Assembly (NCBI RefSeq): GCF_011516635.5
Contig: NZ_CP096255.1
Span: 2,850,501-2,914,500, forward strand
DNA length: 64,000 nucleotides
Direction: 5' to 3'
Source of the DNA: Bradyrhizobium barranii subsp. apii
Lineage (GTDB): Bacteria; Pseudomonadota; Alphaproteobacteria; Rhizobiales; Xanthobacteraceae
The notes under the pieces are model-generated. The model had not been told where the DNA came from. It saw nothing but the letters and a program-made list of their open reading frames with translations, and searched no databases. A program made the translations under genes and the position numbers. This document shows, one piece after another, positions 1-8,939 of this stretch. Every line of letters begins with the position of its first letter. Positions within the stretch are counted from its first letter, which is position 1.

Positions 1-1386
1 GCTCGGCGCGTTCGGGATCAATATCCTTGAACAGCCGAAGCACGCCGAGACAGGTCCGGAATCCCTGTTCGGGATGAGGCCGATTGGCCAGGATGGCGAG
101 AACGAGCCCCTCGGTGTTGGGCCCGATCGACCGCCCCCAGCGCCGGAATCGATCGGGAGTCCACTCGGCGTAACGCCGATGCGCACTGGGCATGTGATCG
201 GGATCAGTGCCGTGCCGGCGGCCGCCATAACGGCGCTGGTGAGCAGCAACACGCAAACCCCGATGGAACAACTCGATGGTCCGGGTGGTGGCGCGAACGT
301 CGACCTGCTCCCGGATCAGGCCGTGTGGAACTGAGTAGAAGAAGCCGTCGACCTCGACGTGATAATCGAGCGAGACGCGGGCCAGGAGCCATTCCGCGAA
401 CTGATAGTCGGCATCCGGCAACGGCGCCAGGACAGGCATCTCGACGGTCTCGAACAATTGTCGGCGGCTGACGCCGATCCGGCGCATGACGTGGGCGTTG
501 ATGCGCTCCAGCGCGGCGGCGATTGCCGCATTCGCCTCAGCCAGCGAGAAGAAGGTCTGCCGGCGAAGCCGCCCGAGGATATAGGTCTGGGCAAAACGCA
601 CTCCGGCTTCCACTTTTGCCTTATCCCGGGGCTTTCTTGGCCGTGCCGGAAGGATGCCAACGCCGTAATGGGACGCCATCATCCCGTAGCTGCGATTGAT
701 TTCGGGGTCGTAGAACGACGCCCGGTGCACGCCGGACTTCAGATTGTCAGGGACGACGAGGCGTGGCACCCCGCCAAAGAACCGGAACATTCGGACATGA
801 GCCTCGATCCAGTCCGGAAGTGTCTGCGTCCAGGTCGCCTCGGCGTAGGTGTAATTCGAGGCGCCAAGCACGGCGACGAAGATCTCCGCGTCGCGCACAA
901 CCCCGGTTGCGCGATCAACGATCATGATCTTCTTGCCGGAGTAATCGACAAAGACCTTGTCGCCGCCGGATGGTCCTGCCGCATCGTCGGAGACAGCCGC
1001 CGCTCGAATTCCCGGAATAAATCGCAGAACCGGCTGTAGCCATAACCTTCCGGATGGACCGCCCGGTACTCCTCCCACAGCACCATCAGATTGACGCCAG
1101 GCCGCTTCAGCTCACAGGCCAGCGAGGCCCAATCCGGCTCCCGGCGCCGGCGGAAGCCGCGCCTGACGCCGGCATGGGCAAACAGACGTTGTTCAAGAAC
1201 GGCGTCGGTCAGATCGCCCGCCAAAGGCCACGCCAGCCCGGCAGTCGAGGCACGCTTGAGATTGTCCTGGATCGTGCTGCGCGCCACCCCGAGCGTGCGC
1301 CCGATCTCCCGGGCGCTCACCCCATCACGGGCAAGCCGCAGCATCTGTCGTATCTGTCGCATGGTCAGTTCTCTCTTGGCCGGCAT
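1..1386 (-). pseudogene. istA: IS21-family transposase IstA, frameshifted and partial
   Basis: DDE transposase of the IS21 family. The start chosen is the ATG at 1386 (MPAKRELTMRQIRQML), giving an N-terminal helix-turn-helix that reads MRQIRQMLRL then ARSTIQDNLKRA. The frame breaks at about 961-966 after the residues SPTMRQDHPA. Compared with the intact IstA at 29470-31011, one base is missing in a C/G run, and the expected continuation (GDKVFVDYSGKKIMI, then the RNase H-like core and the PHPEQGFRTC-type C-terminus) follows in another frame up to position 1. Either the copy is dead or the base is a sequencing error. Confidence 0.8.
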
Positions 1387-1464
1387 CCGCTTCCCCTCGT
1401 GGATCAACGAGGGACTTGATGCCTGAAGGACTGACCCAAACGAAAACGCCGACTTCCAAAACCC

Positions 1465-1576
1465 GGCCGGCTTCAAATCGGAATGCCGGCCGGTTTCATT
1501 TCGGAATCGTGGCCGGCTTCAAATCGGAACGATGGCCGGCTTCAAGTCGGAATACCCGGCCGGAATAAATCGGAAT
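1465..1576. repeat. IS21 terminal repeats, five tandem copies
   Basis: Five direct repeats start at 1465, 1488, 1511, 1534 and 1558, that is every 23-24 bases. Each begins GGCCGG and ends TCGGAA(T/C); the commonest form is GGCCGGCTTCAAATCGGAAT. The last copy is shortened. Multiple short repeats at the ends are a known feature of IS21-family elements and serve as transposase binding sites. The array lies directly outside the istA start, as expected. Confidence 0.8.
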
Positions 1577-1577
1577 C

Positions 1578-2121
1578 CGCAGTCTCGCTAGTCACCGGCG
1601 CCGTGGCAGCGCTCGCGCAGATCAACGGAGCTGCTCCGGCCGGCCCGACCGCGAACGTGGTAGACGGTGCTGGGCACCTGCGCGTGCCGGCGGACTACCG
1701 AACCCTCTACCAAGCGCTCGGCACCTGGGCGATTGCGGCTGAGAGCGGCCAGGGCTCGAATGAAATCCACGCCGTCTACGCATCCCCGGGGGCGATCGAC
1801 GCCTACCGGAAGACGGGGCATTTTCCGGACGGCGCCGTTCTGGTGAAAGAAGTCTTCGCGACTTCGACCAACGAGATGACCACCGGCACGGTAAGCCACG
1901 CCGACAAGCTCAAGGGCTGGTTCGTCATGGTGAGAGACAGTAAGGGAACGCACCCCGGCAACCCGTTGTGGGGCGACGGGTGGGGATGGTCGTGGTTCGA
2001 CGCGGACAAGCCGCTCAAAACCACCTCGACGGACTACCGTTCCGATTGCCAGGGATGCCACCTGCCTGCCACGGCCACGGACTGGATTTATGTGAATGGA
2101 TATCCCGTCCTGCGTCACTGA
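1578..2121 (+). pseudogene. Cytochrome P460-family protein, 5' end lost
   Basis: Encodes the body of a periplasmic cytochrome P460-type c-haem protein. The haem-binding motif CQGCH lies near the C-terminus (about 2047-2061), followed by the typical short tail ending in DWIYVNGYPVL. The conserved aromatic region GWFVMVRDS...GWGWSWFD is present. The reading frame runs left straight into the IS21 terminal repeats. The first native residues (LVTGAVAALAQ) look like the end of a signal peptide whose start is gone, so no native start codon or export signal remains. Known P460 proteins oxidise hydroxylamine or bind NO; the role of this one is unknown and it is probably not expressed. Confidence 0.7.
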
Positions 2122-2147
2122 CCGACGTTCAGAGTAAAAACGAGCGG

Positions 2148-2693
2148 ATGGAGTTCGACGTGTCCCTCTCGGTCTATGACATCACGGTCCCTGTCATGGT
2201 GCACGGACTGAACGTGATGGACGACTATCTCGACCACGCTCAAGCACTCGAGCGGACCAGGGGATACGAGCCTGGAAGGATCCTTGGCGAGCGGCTCGCG
2301 TCCGACATGCTGAGCTTCGGAGAACAGTTTTCTGTAAGCTGCAATAAGGTTGACGCCCACATGGCGAAGCTGATGCAGCGCGATGCGCCGGCTCCCCACA
2401 GCACCCTCATGATGTACCCGGCACTGAAGGGGCGGCTCCTCGAGACGCGCGGCTTCCTGCAAAACGTGCAGCCGGGCGAGATTGCCGGCGCGCAGTCCCG
2501 CACATACGAACTGACACCGCCTATCGTGCGCGGGTGGTTCGGCGGCGACAACTACATCCGGCACCTGGTGCTACCCGACTTCTTCTTCCACATCGCGATT
2601 GCGCACGCGATCCTTCGGCACCTCGGAGCGAAGATCGGGAAGCGCGACTACCTCGGCAACCTCAGTCAGCAGAGCGGAGGTGACTACTCGTGA
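2148..2693 (+). CDS. DUF1993 family protein
   Basis: 181-residue cytoplasmic protein of the DUF1993 family, helical proteins related to the DinB/YfiT four-helix fold. The start used is the ATG at 2148 (MEFDVSLSVYDITVP), which gives the usual family N-terminus; the same frame is open further upstream but overlaps the P460 gene. The typical features are an N-terminal LSVYDITVPVMVHGL-like helix, a central histidine-containing segment and a C-terminal LPDFFFHIAIAHAILRH helix that ends the fold. Function is not established. It lies 64 bases before the start of an MFS exporter on the same strand and may share its transcript. Confidence 0.75.
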   Translation: MEFDVSLSVYDITVPVMVHGLNVMDDYLDHAQALERTRGYEPGRILGERLASDMLSFGEQFSVSCNKVDAHMAKLMQRDAPAPHSTLMMYPALKGRLLETRGFLQNVQPGEIAGAQSRTYELTPPIVRGWFGGDNYIRHLVLPDFFFHIAIAHAILRHLGAKIGKRDYLGNLSQQSGGDYS

Positions 2694-2757
2694 GCGGCGG
2701 GCGCGGTGCGCGACACGAGCCGAAGCTTTCAAGGTTCACGCCGGAAATTGCATACTG

Positions 2758-4098
2758 ATGGGTGGCGTCGACGGTCTGACGGCGGCTCAGCGCCGCTGGG
2801 TAATGCTCTGCATCTTGCTTGGACTTGGTCTAAGTTCCCTCGGAAGCGCGATCGTGAATATCGCCTTGCCAAACATCTCGCGTTCATTCGCAAGTAGTGA
2901 CGCCGCGACCGTTTGGGTCGTGAATGCCTATCAGCTTTCGGCAACGGTCTGCTTGTTGCCCGTTGCAAGTCTGGTCGAATCACTCGGTCTGAAGCGCGTT
3001 TATACCGCCGGCCTGGCTATTTTTGTTTTCGCGTCGTTGGGTTGCGCGTTCGCTCCAACATTGCCGATGCTGGTGAGTGCGCGCCTAATTCAGGGTGCCG
3101 GGGCAGCTGGAGTTTCTGTGGCCGGCATGGCATTTGTACGCGTGATTTATCCGCATCACATGGTCAGCAAGGGCTTCGCGTTAGTCGCATTAGCAGTGGC
3201 GATACCTGGAGCATTGGGCCCCACCATCGCGGCGGCAGTACTTGCCGTGGCAAAATGGCCCTGGTTGTTCTTGGTGAATGTGCCATTCGGCCTCACTGTT
3301 CCGCTATTTATTGCTGCTGCACCACCAGACGTTCGGGTTGCGCGCTCTCTCGATCTGATCGGGACCGCTCTCAATGCGCTGGCGTTCGGGCTTTTCGTCG
3401 TCGGTGTCGGCACGCTGGGTACTGGCGATGGGCGCATTGCGACGGGAGAGATCGTAGCAGGACTTTTCTGTCTTGGTCTCTTCGTTCGACAACAGCGCCG
3501 GCACCCTGTGCCAATGTTGCCATTCGATCTTTTCCATATACCCCTGTTTACCCTATCGGTGTGGACATCCGTCTGCTCCTATGCCGCACAAATTCTGGCT
3601 TACGTCTCCTTGCCGTTTTTATTTGAGACGAGGATGCATCTTTCGGCCGTGGAAACAGGTGTTCTTCTGACAACCTGGCCGTTCATGACTGCCGTCACGG
3701 CCCCAATTGCCGGCCGCTTGACGATCCGCCACCCCGCTTCGGTGATCTGCAGCATTGGTTTGGCGCTGTTGGCGGTCGGTTTGCTCCTGATGGTCTTCTT
3801 GCCAACATCTCCGGCGAGATGGGATGTCGTATGGCGACTGGCTCTTTGCGGTATCGGCTTTGGTCTTTTTCAGACCCCGAACAACACGGCGATGATGACG
3901 GCTGGACCCGTAGGGCGCAGCGGGGCCGCAAGTGGGATGAATGCCTCGGCTCGCTACGTCGGATGGTCACTTGGTTCCGCGTCGGTCTCGCTGATCTTCG
4001 GCTTGGGCGGAGACCAAGGCGCCGTCTTTTGTCTGGTCGCCGGAATGGCCTTCGCTCTGACGGGAGTCGCTACCAGCAGCGCTCGTCGGTTCAGATAG
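2758..4098 (+). CDS. MFS transporter, DHA2-type drug exporter
   Basis: 446-residue inner-membrane transporter of the major facilitator superfamily, DHA2 type, predicted to export drugs or other toxic compounds against protons. The start at 2758 (MGGVDGLTAAQRRW) places a short cytoplasmic tail before TM1; an earlier in-frame start exists but would add a charged extension overlapping the DUF1993 gene. TM1 contains SAIVNIALPNI, matching the DHA2 motif around the D/N-x-x-I-V-N-V-A-L-P signature. The loop 2-3 motif is degenerate (VESLGLKRVY), and the motif C region (VAIPGALGPTIAAA) is present. The substrate cannot be told from sequence. It converges with another DHA2 transporter at 4320-5816. Confidence 0.8.
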   Translation: MGGVDGLTAAQRRWVMLCILLGLGLSSLGSAIVNIALPNISRSFASSDAATVWVVNAYQLSATVCLLPVASLVESLGLKRVYTAGLAIFVFASLGCAFAPTLPMLVSARLIQGAGAAGVSVAGMAFVRVIYPHHMVSKGFALVALAVAIPGALGPTIAAAVLAVAKWPWLFLVNVPFGLTVPLFIAAAPPDVRVARSLDLIGTALNALAFGLFVVGVGTLGTGDGRIATGEIVAGLFCLGLFVRQQRRHPVPMLPFDLFHIPLFTLSVWTSVCSYAAQILAYVSLPFLFETRMHLSAVETGVLLTTWPFMTAVTAPIAGRLTIRHPASVICSIGLALLAVGLLLMVFLPTSPARWDVVWRLALCGIGFGLFQTPNNTAMMTAGPVGRSGAASGMNASARYVGWSLGSASVSLIFGLGGDQGAVFCLVAGMAFALTGVATSSARRFR

Positions 4099-4319
4099 CG
4101 TCCAAATGCCGGACGCAGCACCTCGTCGGAGGTCGTTCGGCGATATCTGCGCCATGTGCTCGCCGCTGCAGACAAACGTGGCTTGTGACAAGCCGCTGCT
4201 GAGCTCGTGGTTCGAGAATCAACAATCAGCCATGGCGTTCCGCTGAACACGGCTTCCGTTAAGTTCAGGGTGTCTGTCAGTTCTAATGAAATATCGGATT
4301 CGGTTGAATTCCGTACTTT

Positions 4320-5816
4320 CTAAGTTGCGTCCGCTTTCGCCATCACCGGTGTCGGGGTCTTCGAGGCCGCAAAGGCGCCGCCGATCGAGGTCGCGGCGGC
4401 TATGGCGAGGCCGACTTCGTAGCCGGACGAGAAAGACGCGACGCCGGCGGCAAGTGCCACCCCGGCGAGCTGCGCAATCCGGCTCGCCGCATTGTTGATG
4501 CCGGAGGCGAGTCCTTCGTCGGCCTGATCCACACTCGACATGACCGACGCGGTGAGCGGCGCCACGAGCACAGCGAAGGACAGGCCCAGCAGGGTCATAG
4601 GTCCGATCACGCCGAGCATCAGGGATTCCTTCTCGCCAAGCGCCATCAGGATATAGGCGAGTGCCGCACCGAGCGGTCCCGCGATGAGCATGGCCCGCGC
4701 GCCAATCTTGTCTGCCAGCCGGCCGAAGAGATTCGACAAGAGCCCCACGCCAAGCGTGAAAGGTAGGAATGCGAGCCCGGCGTCGGTCGACGACAGGGCG
4801 CGGCGATCGATGAGCTCGAAGGGTAGCAGAAAGAACATGATCGAAACCCCCGCATAGACCATCAGGGTGACAACGTTCAGCCCGAGGAAGGCGCGGTTCT
4901 CCGCCAAGCGAGGTGGCGTCATCGGGTGTTCGCTTCTGCGCTCCCAGAACGCGTAGACGGCGAGCCCGACAATGCCAAGCCCGGTGACAATCACGAGCAC
5001 TGTGCCCGACGGGGCTGAAGCGCCCGCGGCGGCCTGAACTTCACCGGGGCCGATTTGGCTAAGCGCCCAGGCAAGCGCCCCGATCGCCAAAGCGAGGATC
5101 GCGGCGCCAATCACGGCGAATCTGCGCTGGATGCGACCATCCTTCGGCGCAAAGACCAGCAGAACTCCCACTGCCACGAGCGCGAGCGGCGGGTTGATCC
5201 AGAACACGGATGGCCAGCCAAAGGTCTCGGTGAGCCAGCCGCCCAGGACAGGACCTCCGGCGGTGGTGAGAGCCGACGCTGCGGCCCATACGCCGATCGC
5301 GCGGTTTCGCTCTTCGCGCGGATAGGTGGCCCCGATCAGGGCGAGGCTCGCGGGAGTAACGATCGCTGCGGCCGCTCCCTGCGCGACGCGGGCAGCGATC
5401 AGCCAGGCGGGCGAAGGCGCCAGCGCGCAAGCGGCGGACGTCAGACCGAACAGCACGCAACCGAACCCGAGCATGCGCGCTTTGCCGTAAACGTCCGCGA
5501 GCGCGCCGCCGATCAATGTCAGCGAGGCGAGCGCCAGCATGTAGCCGTTGAGGACCCATTGAACCGAGGCGAGGTCCGCCGCCAAATCTGAGCGCAATCT
5601 CGGTAACGCAACGGGCAACGCTGTCGCATCGATGAACGCCATCGAGGACGCGAGCACGCAGGCCGCGAGTACCATCCGCCGGCAGCGAGGTGGCGCCTCC
5701 CGACCGAGCTCTCGCGGGCAAGGTTCTGCGTCGATAACGCCGCGGCTGCATCCCTCTACAAACGGCTGCGCCGCGTTGCGACTCGCTCGCCGTCTCTGGT
5801 TTGCAGGATTGGTCAT
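4320..5816 (-). CDS. MFS transporter, DHA2 (EmrB/QacA) type
   Basis: 498-residue, about 14-helix MFS exporter of the EmrB/QacA group in the inner membrane, predicted to expel toxic organic compounds using the proton gradient. After a basic cytoplasmic tail of about 45 residues comes TM1 with the signature SMAFIDATALPVALP. Other family features are VQWVLNGYMLALASL in TM2, GGALADVYGKARM (motif A) in loop 2-3, and GGPVLGGWLTETFGW (motif C) in TM5. The ATG at 5816 gives the longest form; internal starts could remove part of the tail. Repeat A (5881-5935) lies 65-120 bases upstream in the same orientation. Confidence 0.85.
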   Translation of the reverse strand: MTNPANQRRRASRNAAQPFVEGCSRGVIDAEPCPRELGREAPPRCRRMVLAACVLASSMAFIDATALPVALPRLRSDLAADLASVQWVLNGYMLALASLTLIGGALADVYGKARMLGFGCVLFGLTSAACALAPSPAWLIAARVAQGAAAAIVTPASLALIGATYPREERNRAIGVWAAASALTTAGGPVLGGWLTETFGWPSVFWINPPLALVAVGVLLVFAPKDGRIQRRFAVIGAAILALAIGALAWALSQIGPGEVQAAAGASAPSGTVLVIVTGLGIVGLAVYAFWERRSEHPMTPPRLAENRAFLGLNVVTLMVYAGVSIMFFLLPFELIDRRALSSTDAGLAFLPFTLGVGLLSNLFGRLADKIGARAMLIAGPLGAALAYILMALGEKESLMLGVIGPMTLLGLSFAVLVAPLTASVMSSVDQADEGLASGINNAASRIAQLAGVALAAGVASFSSGYEVGLAIAAATSIGGAFAASKTPTPVMAKADAT

Positions 5817-5880
5817 TCGCAGTCTTATTTCGGGTTGAAAGTGGTTCCGACAGCCGTCTCATACGGTGGCGGTCGGACCC

Positions 5881-5935
5881 CGGTGAAGGAAATTATCTCT
5901 CGCCATAGAATCGATAGATAATCGTTATTGCCTTG
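5881..5935 (-). repeat. Intergenic repeat A, copy 1
   Basis: Read on the reverse strand, this contains CAATAACGATTATCTATCGA, then TTCTATGGCGAGAG, then ATTTCC. Matching copies lie at 15521 and 38681 on the forward strand. The part around GGCGAGAG...TCACC can form an imperfect stem, weaker here than in the other copies. It sits upstream of the reverse-strand MFS gene, in the same orientation as that gene. Confidence 0.7.
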
Positions 5936-6010
5936 CCGCGCAGCGGCATGCCGTCGCGGCGTGCGCAACTTGCCTTGATTTACCAATGGCAGAGAAGACC
6001 GTCGCACCAC

Positions 6011-6081
6011 TATTCCCCGCTGCAATGGAAACCATACATGCCGGCTATTGGAGAATGTTACTCCGCGCTGCCATCAATGGG
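6011..6081 (+). repeat. Intergenic repeat B, copy 1
   Basis: About 70 bases nearly identical to the reverse complement of 47031-47103. It starts TATTCCCCGCTGC, continues ATGGAAACCATACATGCC and GGCTATTGG, and ends CGCGCTGC.ATCAATGGG. The GGAAAC core lies about 220 bases before the oxidoreductase start at 6247; the core-to-start distance at the 47031 copy is about 215. Shorter relatives occur at 14616 and 36821. Function is unknown. Together with repeat A it fills most of the 5817-6246 gap, where I see no gene. Confidence 0.75.
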
Positions 6082-6246
6082 TACCGCTCGTGGATTTTGT
6101 CGAGGGCTGGACAACTGAGATCGTGGAGGCGCCGTCCCATCTTCGCTTTCGGAACTACCCCATGGTCGCTGGCAAGCGATGCCGAACCGGCTTTTGTCGC
6201 TGGAACGTATCCAGCAAAGGAGCAAATAACTGAGGAGACAACTCAC

Positions 6247-7164
6247 ATGAAGGCAATCGCCGTAACGGACCAGGCCGCGGGAACGGCCGGGATGAAGCTG
6301 GTGGAGCGGCCCGAACCGCGGCCAGCGATAAACGACGTCGTCGTTCAAGTTCATGCATCGGGCTTCACTTGGGATGAGCTGACGTGGCCCCCGATGTGGA
6401 CCGATCGCCTCGATCGTGACCGAACACCGTCGATCCCTGGGCACGAGCTGGCCGGAGTCGTCACCGCTCTCGGTTATGGCACGACGGGATTGTCAGTGGG
6501 ACAGCGGGTGTTCGGCCTGACGGACTGGTATCGCGACGGCACCTTGGCGGAGTATGTGGCCGTCGAGGCACGCAACCTTGCGCCGCTGCCGGGCGACGTC
6601 GACTTCACGGTGGGCGCGAGCCTGCCGATGCCGGGTCTGACTGCGTGGCAAGGACTGTTCGTGCACGGCCACCTTCAGTCGGGGCAGACCGTCCTTGCGC
6701 ACGGTGCGGCTGGCGTCGTCGGTTCGATGGTGACGCAACTCGCACGTGAGGCCGGCGCCTACGTCATCGGCACCGGACGCGTTGCCGACCGTCAGGCGGT
6801 GCTCGACTTCGGCGCGAATGAGTTCGTCGACCTCGAGAACGACGTTCTAAAAGACGTCGGTGGCGTCGATCTGGTTTTCGATATCTTTGGCGGCGACATC
6901 GCGAAGCGGTCCGCAAGCCTGATTCGAGCGGGAGGAGCGCTGGTGACCATCGCCGGGCCGACCGAGGCGCGGCCCGCCGACGGCTTGGCGATCGACTTCG
7001 TTGTCGAGTCCGATCGCGCCCAACTGGGTGAGATCGTCCAGCGTCTGCGGGACGGACGACTGCGGACGAACATCGGCACCGTCTCGACCCTCGATGACGC
7101 CATCGCCGCCTTCAATCGGACCGAGCGACGCAAGGGGAAGACAATCGTTCGCGTTCGCCCGTGA
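6247..7164 (+). CDS. MDR-family NADP-dependent oxidoreductase, zinc-free type
   Basis: 305-residue cytosolic medium-chain dehydrogenase/reductase of the quinone-oxidoreductase-like group, predicted to reduce quinones, enones or related electrophiles with NADPH. The catalytic GroES-like domain covers roughly residues 1-120 (VQVHASGFTWDELTWP; PGHELAGVVTALG), without the zinc ligands of true alcohol dehydrogenases. The Rossmann domain has a variant nucleotide loop, AHGAAGVVGSMVTQLA. The ATG at 6247 has a GAGGAG ribosome-binding site about 10 bases upstream. A near-identical but frameshifted paralogue lies at 12618-13534 and a small remnant at about 37395-37480. Repeat B stands about 220 bases upstream. 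Confidence 0.85.
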   Translation: MKAIAVTDQAAGTAGMKLVERPEPRPAINDVVVQVHASGFTWDELTWPPMWTDRLDRDRTPSIPGHELAGVVTALGYGTTGLSVGQRVFGLTDWYRDGTLAEYVAVEARNLAPLPGDVDFTVGASLPMPGLTAWQGLFVHGHLQSGQTVLAHGAAGVVGSMVTQLAREAGAYVIGTGRVADRQAVLDFGANEFVDLENDVLKDVGGVDLVFDIFGGDIAKRSASLIRAGGALVTIAGPTEARPADGLAIDFVVESDRAQLGEIVQRLRDGRLRTNIGTVSTLDDAIAAFNRTERRKGKTIVRVRP

Positions 7165-7281
7165 GAACTTGGGCCGGAGAACGGTTCCGCGCTCCTCGTC
7201 AGCACGGCACGCATCCACGTTTAGGCGTCGCTCGGCCGTGGCCTCCGGCGGCGCGTCGCGGGCAGGAGGCGACGGCGGTTC

Positions 7282-7404
7282 ATGGCAAGCCTGCTTGAGG
7301 TTGAATTGATGTTGCGAAAAGTGATCCGCGAACGGACACGGCAGTTCGGCTTCGGGCTGCCGGCCAATGAGCCCGCGCGCCGCGAAGCGCGCCACCTGAC
7401 ATGA
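7282..7404 (+). CDS. Possible 40-residue peptide gene
   Basis: A short open frame of 40 codons (MASLLEVELMLRKVIRERTR...) lies in the 250-base gap between the oxidoreductase and the next MFS gene and ends 10 bases before the MFS start. A GGAGGCGACGG stretch about 10 bases upstream could serve as a ribosome-binding site. No family is recognised. It could be a small leader or translationally coupled peptide, a gene remnant, or chance. Coordinates may be off by one base. Confidence 0.3.
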   Translation: MASLLEVELMLRKVIRERTRQFGFGLPANEPARREARHLT

Positions 7405-7414
7405 CGGCCAGGTC

Positions 7415-8851
7415 GTGAGCAGCGCGTCCCTGACCCTGACCGATCGCGGCCTGGCGCTCTCCGAGCCTAAGGCCGTCGGAGCGCAGGGCAGCACCAAGGT
7501 GCTCGCCGCGTCGAGCCTGGGCAGCTGTCTAGTGTTCGTCAGCGGCGCCGTCGTCACGGTCGCGCTCGCGGCGATTGGCCGAGACATGCGCCTGTCGCCG
7601 CTTGACCTGCAGTGGGTCATGAACGCCGAGCTCCTTCCGCTCGCGGCCCTGACTTTGGTAGGCGGCGCTCTGGGTGATCGGTTCGGACAGAAGTGGATAT
7701 TCCTCGCGGGGATCGCTCTCTATGGCCTGGGCGCAGCCGCAATTGCTTTCGCGCCGAGCTTCGCGCTGCTCATCGGCGGCCGCTTCCTGCAAGGTTTGGG
7801 CGAAGCTGTGATCCTGCCCAACGGCCTTTCCGTGCTCGGGCGGGCCTTTCCCGCCGACAAGAAAGCCCGTGCGATCGGCATCTGGTCCGCCGCCGCAGCG
7901 GTCGCCAGTGGCGTCGCGCCCGCGATCGCGGGCGCGATCATTGATCACGGCTCCTGGCGGACGGCCTTTCTGATGCTCCTGCCCATCGTCGCCAGCGCGT
8001 TGGCCTTCGGCACGGCGTGGATACCCAAGGACTCCTCGACCAGCTACGTCCCGATCGACGTCTATGGCGCGGTCCTTTCGACAGTCGGGCTCGGCTCGTT
8101 GGGCGCGGGGCTGACGAGCCTGACCAACGGTGCCGGTCCAACCCTTTGGCTGCTCATCACTCTGATCGTCGGTCTGGGCGGCTTAGCCGGCCTTATCGTC
8201 ACACAGCGGCGGCTAGGCGAGAATGCCATGCTGCCCCCGTCGCTCTTCGCCTCGCGGTCGATCGTCGGCGCGAACCTGTTCACCGCACTCTTCTACGGTC
8301 CGTTCACGGTCATGCTAACCTTGATCCCGTTCGTGATGATCCGAGGCGCGCACCTGCCGACGCTGGTGGCGGGCCTAGCCTTCCTTCCTCTGCAAGTGCT
8401 GATTACGGTCGTTTCGCCGCTCGCCGGTATGCTCTGCCGCGTGTCCGGCAGGCGCCTGCCATTGTTCGCCGGCAGCGCCGTCGTCGCCTTGGGTTGCATC
8501 ATGGCGCTCCGTATCGGTCCGAACGCAACCTATTGGGCGGACATCTTCCCCAGCATCCTGTTGCTGGCGCTTGGCATGAGCCTCGCGATCGCGCCGTTGA
8601 CGACCCTCGTCCTCACGTCCGTCGAGTCCGATCGAGTCGGGACAGTGTCTGGCGTCAACAGCGCAGTCTCACGCGCCGGGTCGCTCTTCGCCATCGCATT
8701 GCTCGGCGGCGTGCTGCAGCAAGGCGGTCCTCAGCTGTTCTGGGGATTCCACATGGCGATGGTTGTCGCCGCCGTCGCCTGCGTTCTCGCCACGCTCGCG
8801 GTGTTCATCATCGAGCCGGGGCCTCATGTCGACTTCATCCCGCGAGACTGA
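7415..8851 (+). CDS. MFS transporter, DHA2 type
   Basis: 478-residue inner-membrane exporter of the MFS DHA2 family, the third in this region. The GTG at 7415 is used as start. A 30-residue polar tail precedes TM1 (SCLVFVSGAVVTVALAAIG). Typical features are LQWVMNAELLPLAAL in TM2, GGALGDRFGQKW (motif A) in loop 2-3, and the GVAPAIAGAIIDHGSWR motif C region. It is followed after 88 bases by a secreted cupin, probably on one transcript with the upstream oxidoreductase. The expected role is efflux of a toxic small molecule, with unknown substrate. Confidence 0.85.
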   Translation: MSSASLTLTDRGLALSEPKAVGAQGSTKVLAASSLGSCLVFVSGAVVTVALAAIGRDMRLSPLDLQWVMNAELLPLAALTLVGGALGDRFGQKWIFLAGIALYGLGAAAIAFAPSFALLIGGRFLQGLGEAVILPNGLSVLGRAFPADKKARAIGIWSAAAAVASGVAPAIAGAIIDHGSWRTAFLMLLPIVASALAFGTAWIPKDSSTSYVPIDVYGAVLSTVGLGSLGAGLTSLTNGAGPTLWLLITLIVGLGGLAGLIVTQRRLGENAMLPPSLFASRSIVGANLFTALFYGPFTVMLTLIPFVMIRGAHLPTLVAGLAFLPLQVLITVVSPLAGMLCRVSGRRLPLFAGSAVVALGCIMALRIGPNATYWADIFPSILLLALGMSLAIAPLTTLVLTSVESDRVGTVSGVNSAVSRAGSLFAIALLGGVLQQGGPQLFWGFHMAMVVAAVACVLATLAVFIIEPGPHVDFIPRD

Positions 8852-8939
8852 CCGTTCGGTGTCGGAAATCAGCGGGCCGGCAAGGTCGAGAGGGAACAAT
8901 GAAGAACGAATACCAACCTCTAGGCAGAAGGAGAAACTC

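Larger units (their letters stand above)
1..1577 (-). mobile_element. IS21-family element, right-hand part only
   Basis: The window opens inside an IS21-family insertion sequence. What is visible is the istA transposase gene on the reverse strand and, outside its start, a set of short tandem terminal repeats at 1465-1576. The istB helper gene would lie to the left of position 1 and is not seen. The element abuts a cytochrome P460 gene that has lost its 5' end, so the insertion, or a deletion next to it, probably truncated that gene. The exact outer end is uncertain because no target duplication can be read with only one end in view. Confidence 0.8.

Noticed and set aside
1465..1576. Regular 23-base direct repeats considered as a CRISPR array
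   Set aside because: Repeats are nearly contiguous with 3-base gaps, not separated by unique spacers, and lie at an IS21 end where such repeats are expected. No cas genes are present.
6027..6060. Repeat B as a general-stress (EcfG-type) promoter with GGAAC and CGTT boxes
   Set aside because: GGAAA(C/T) is conserved, but no CGTT is found at 16-17 bases downstream in the four clear copies.
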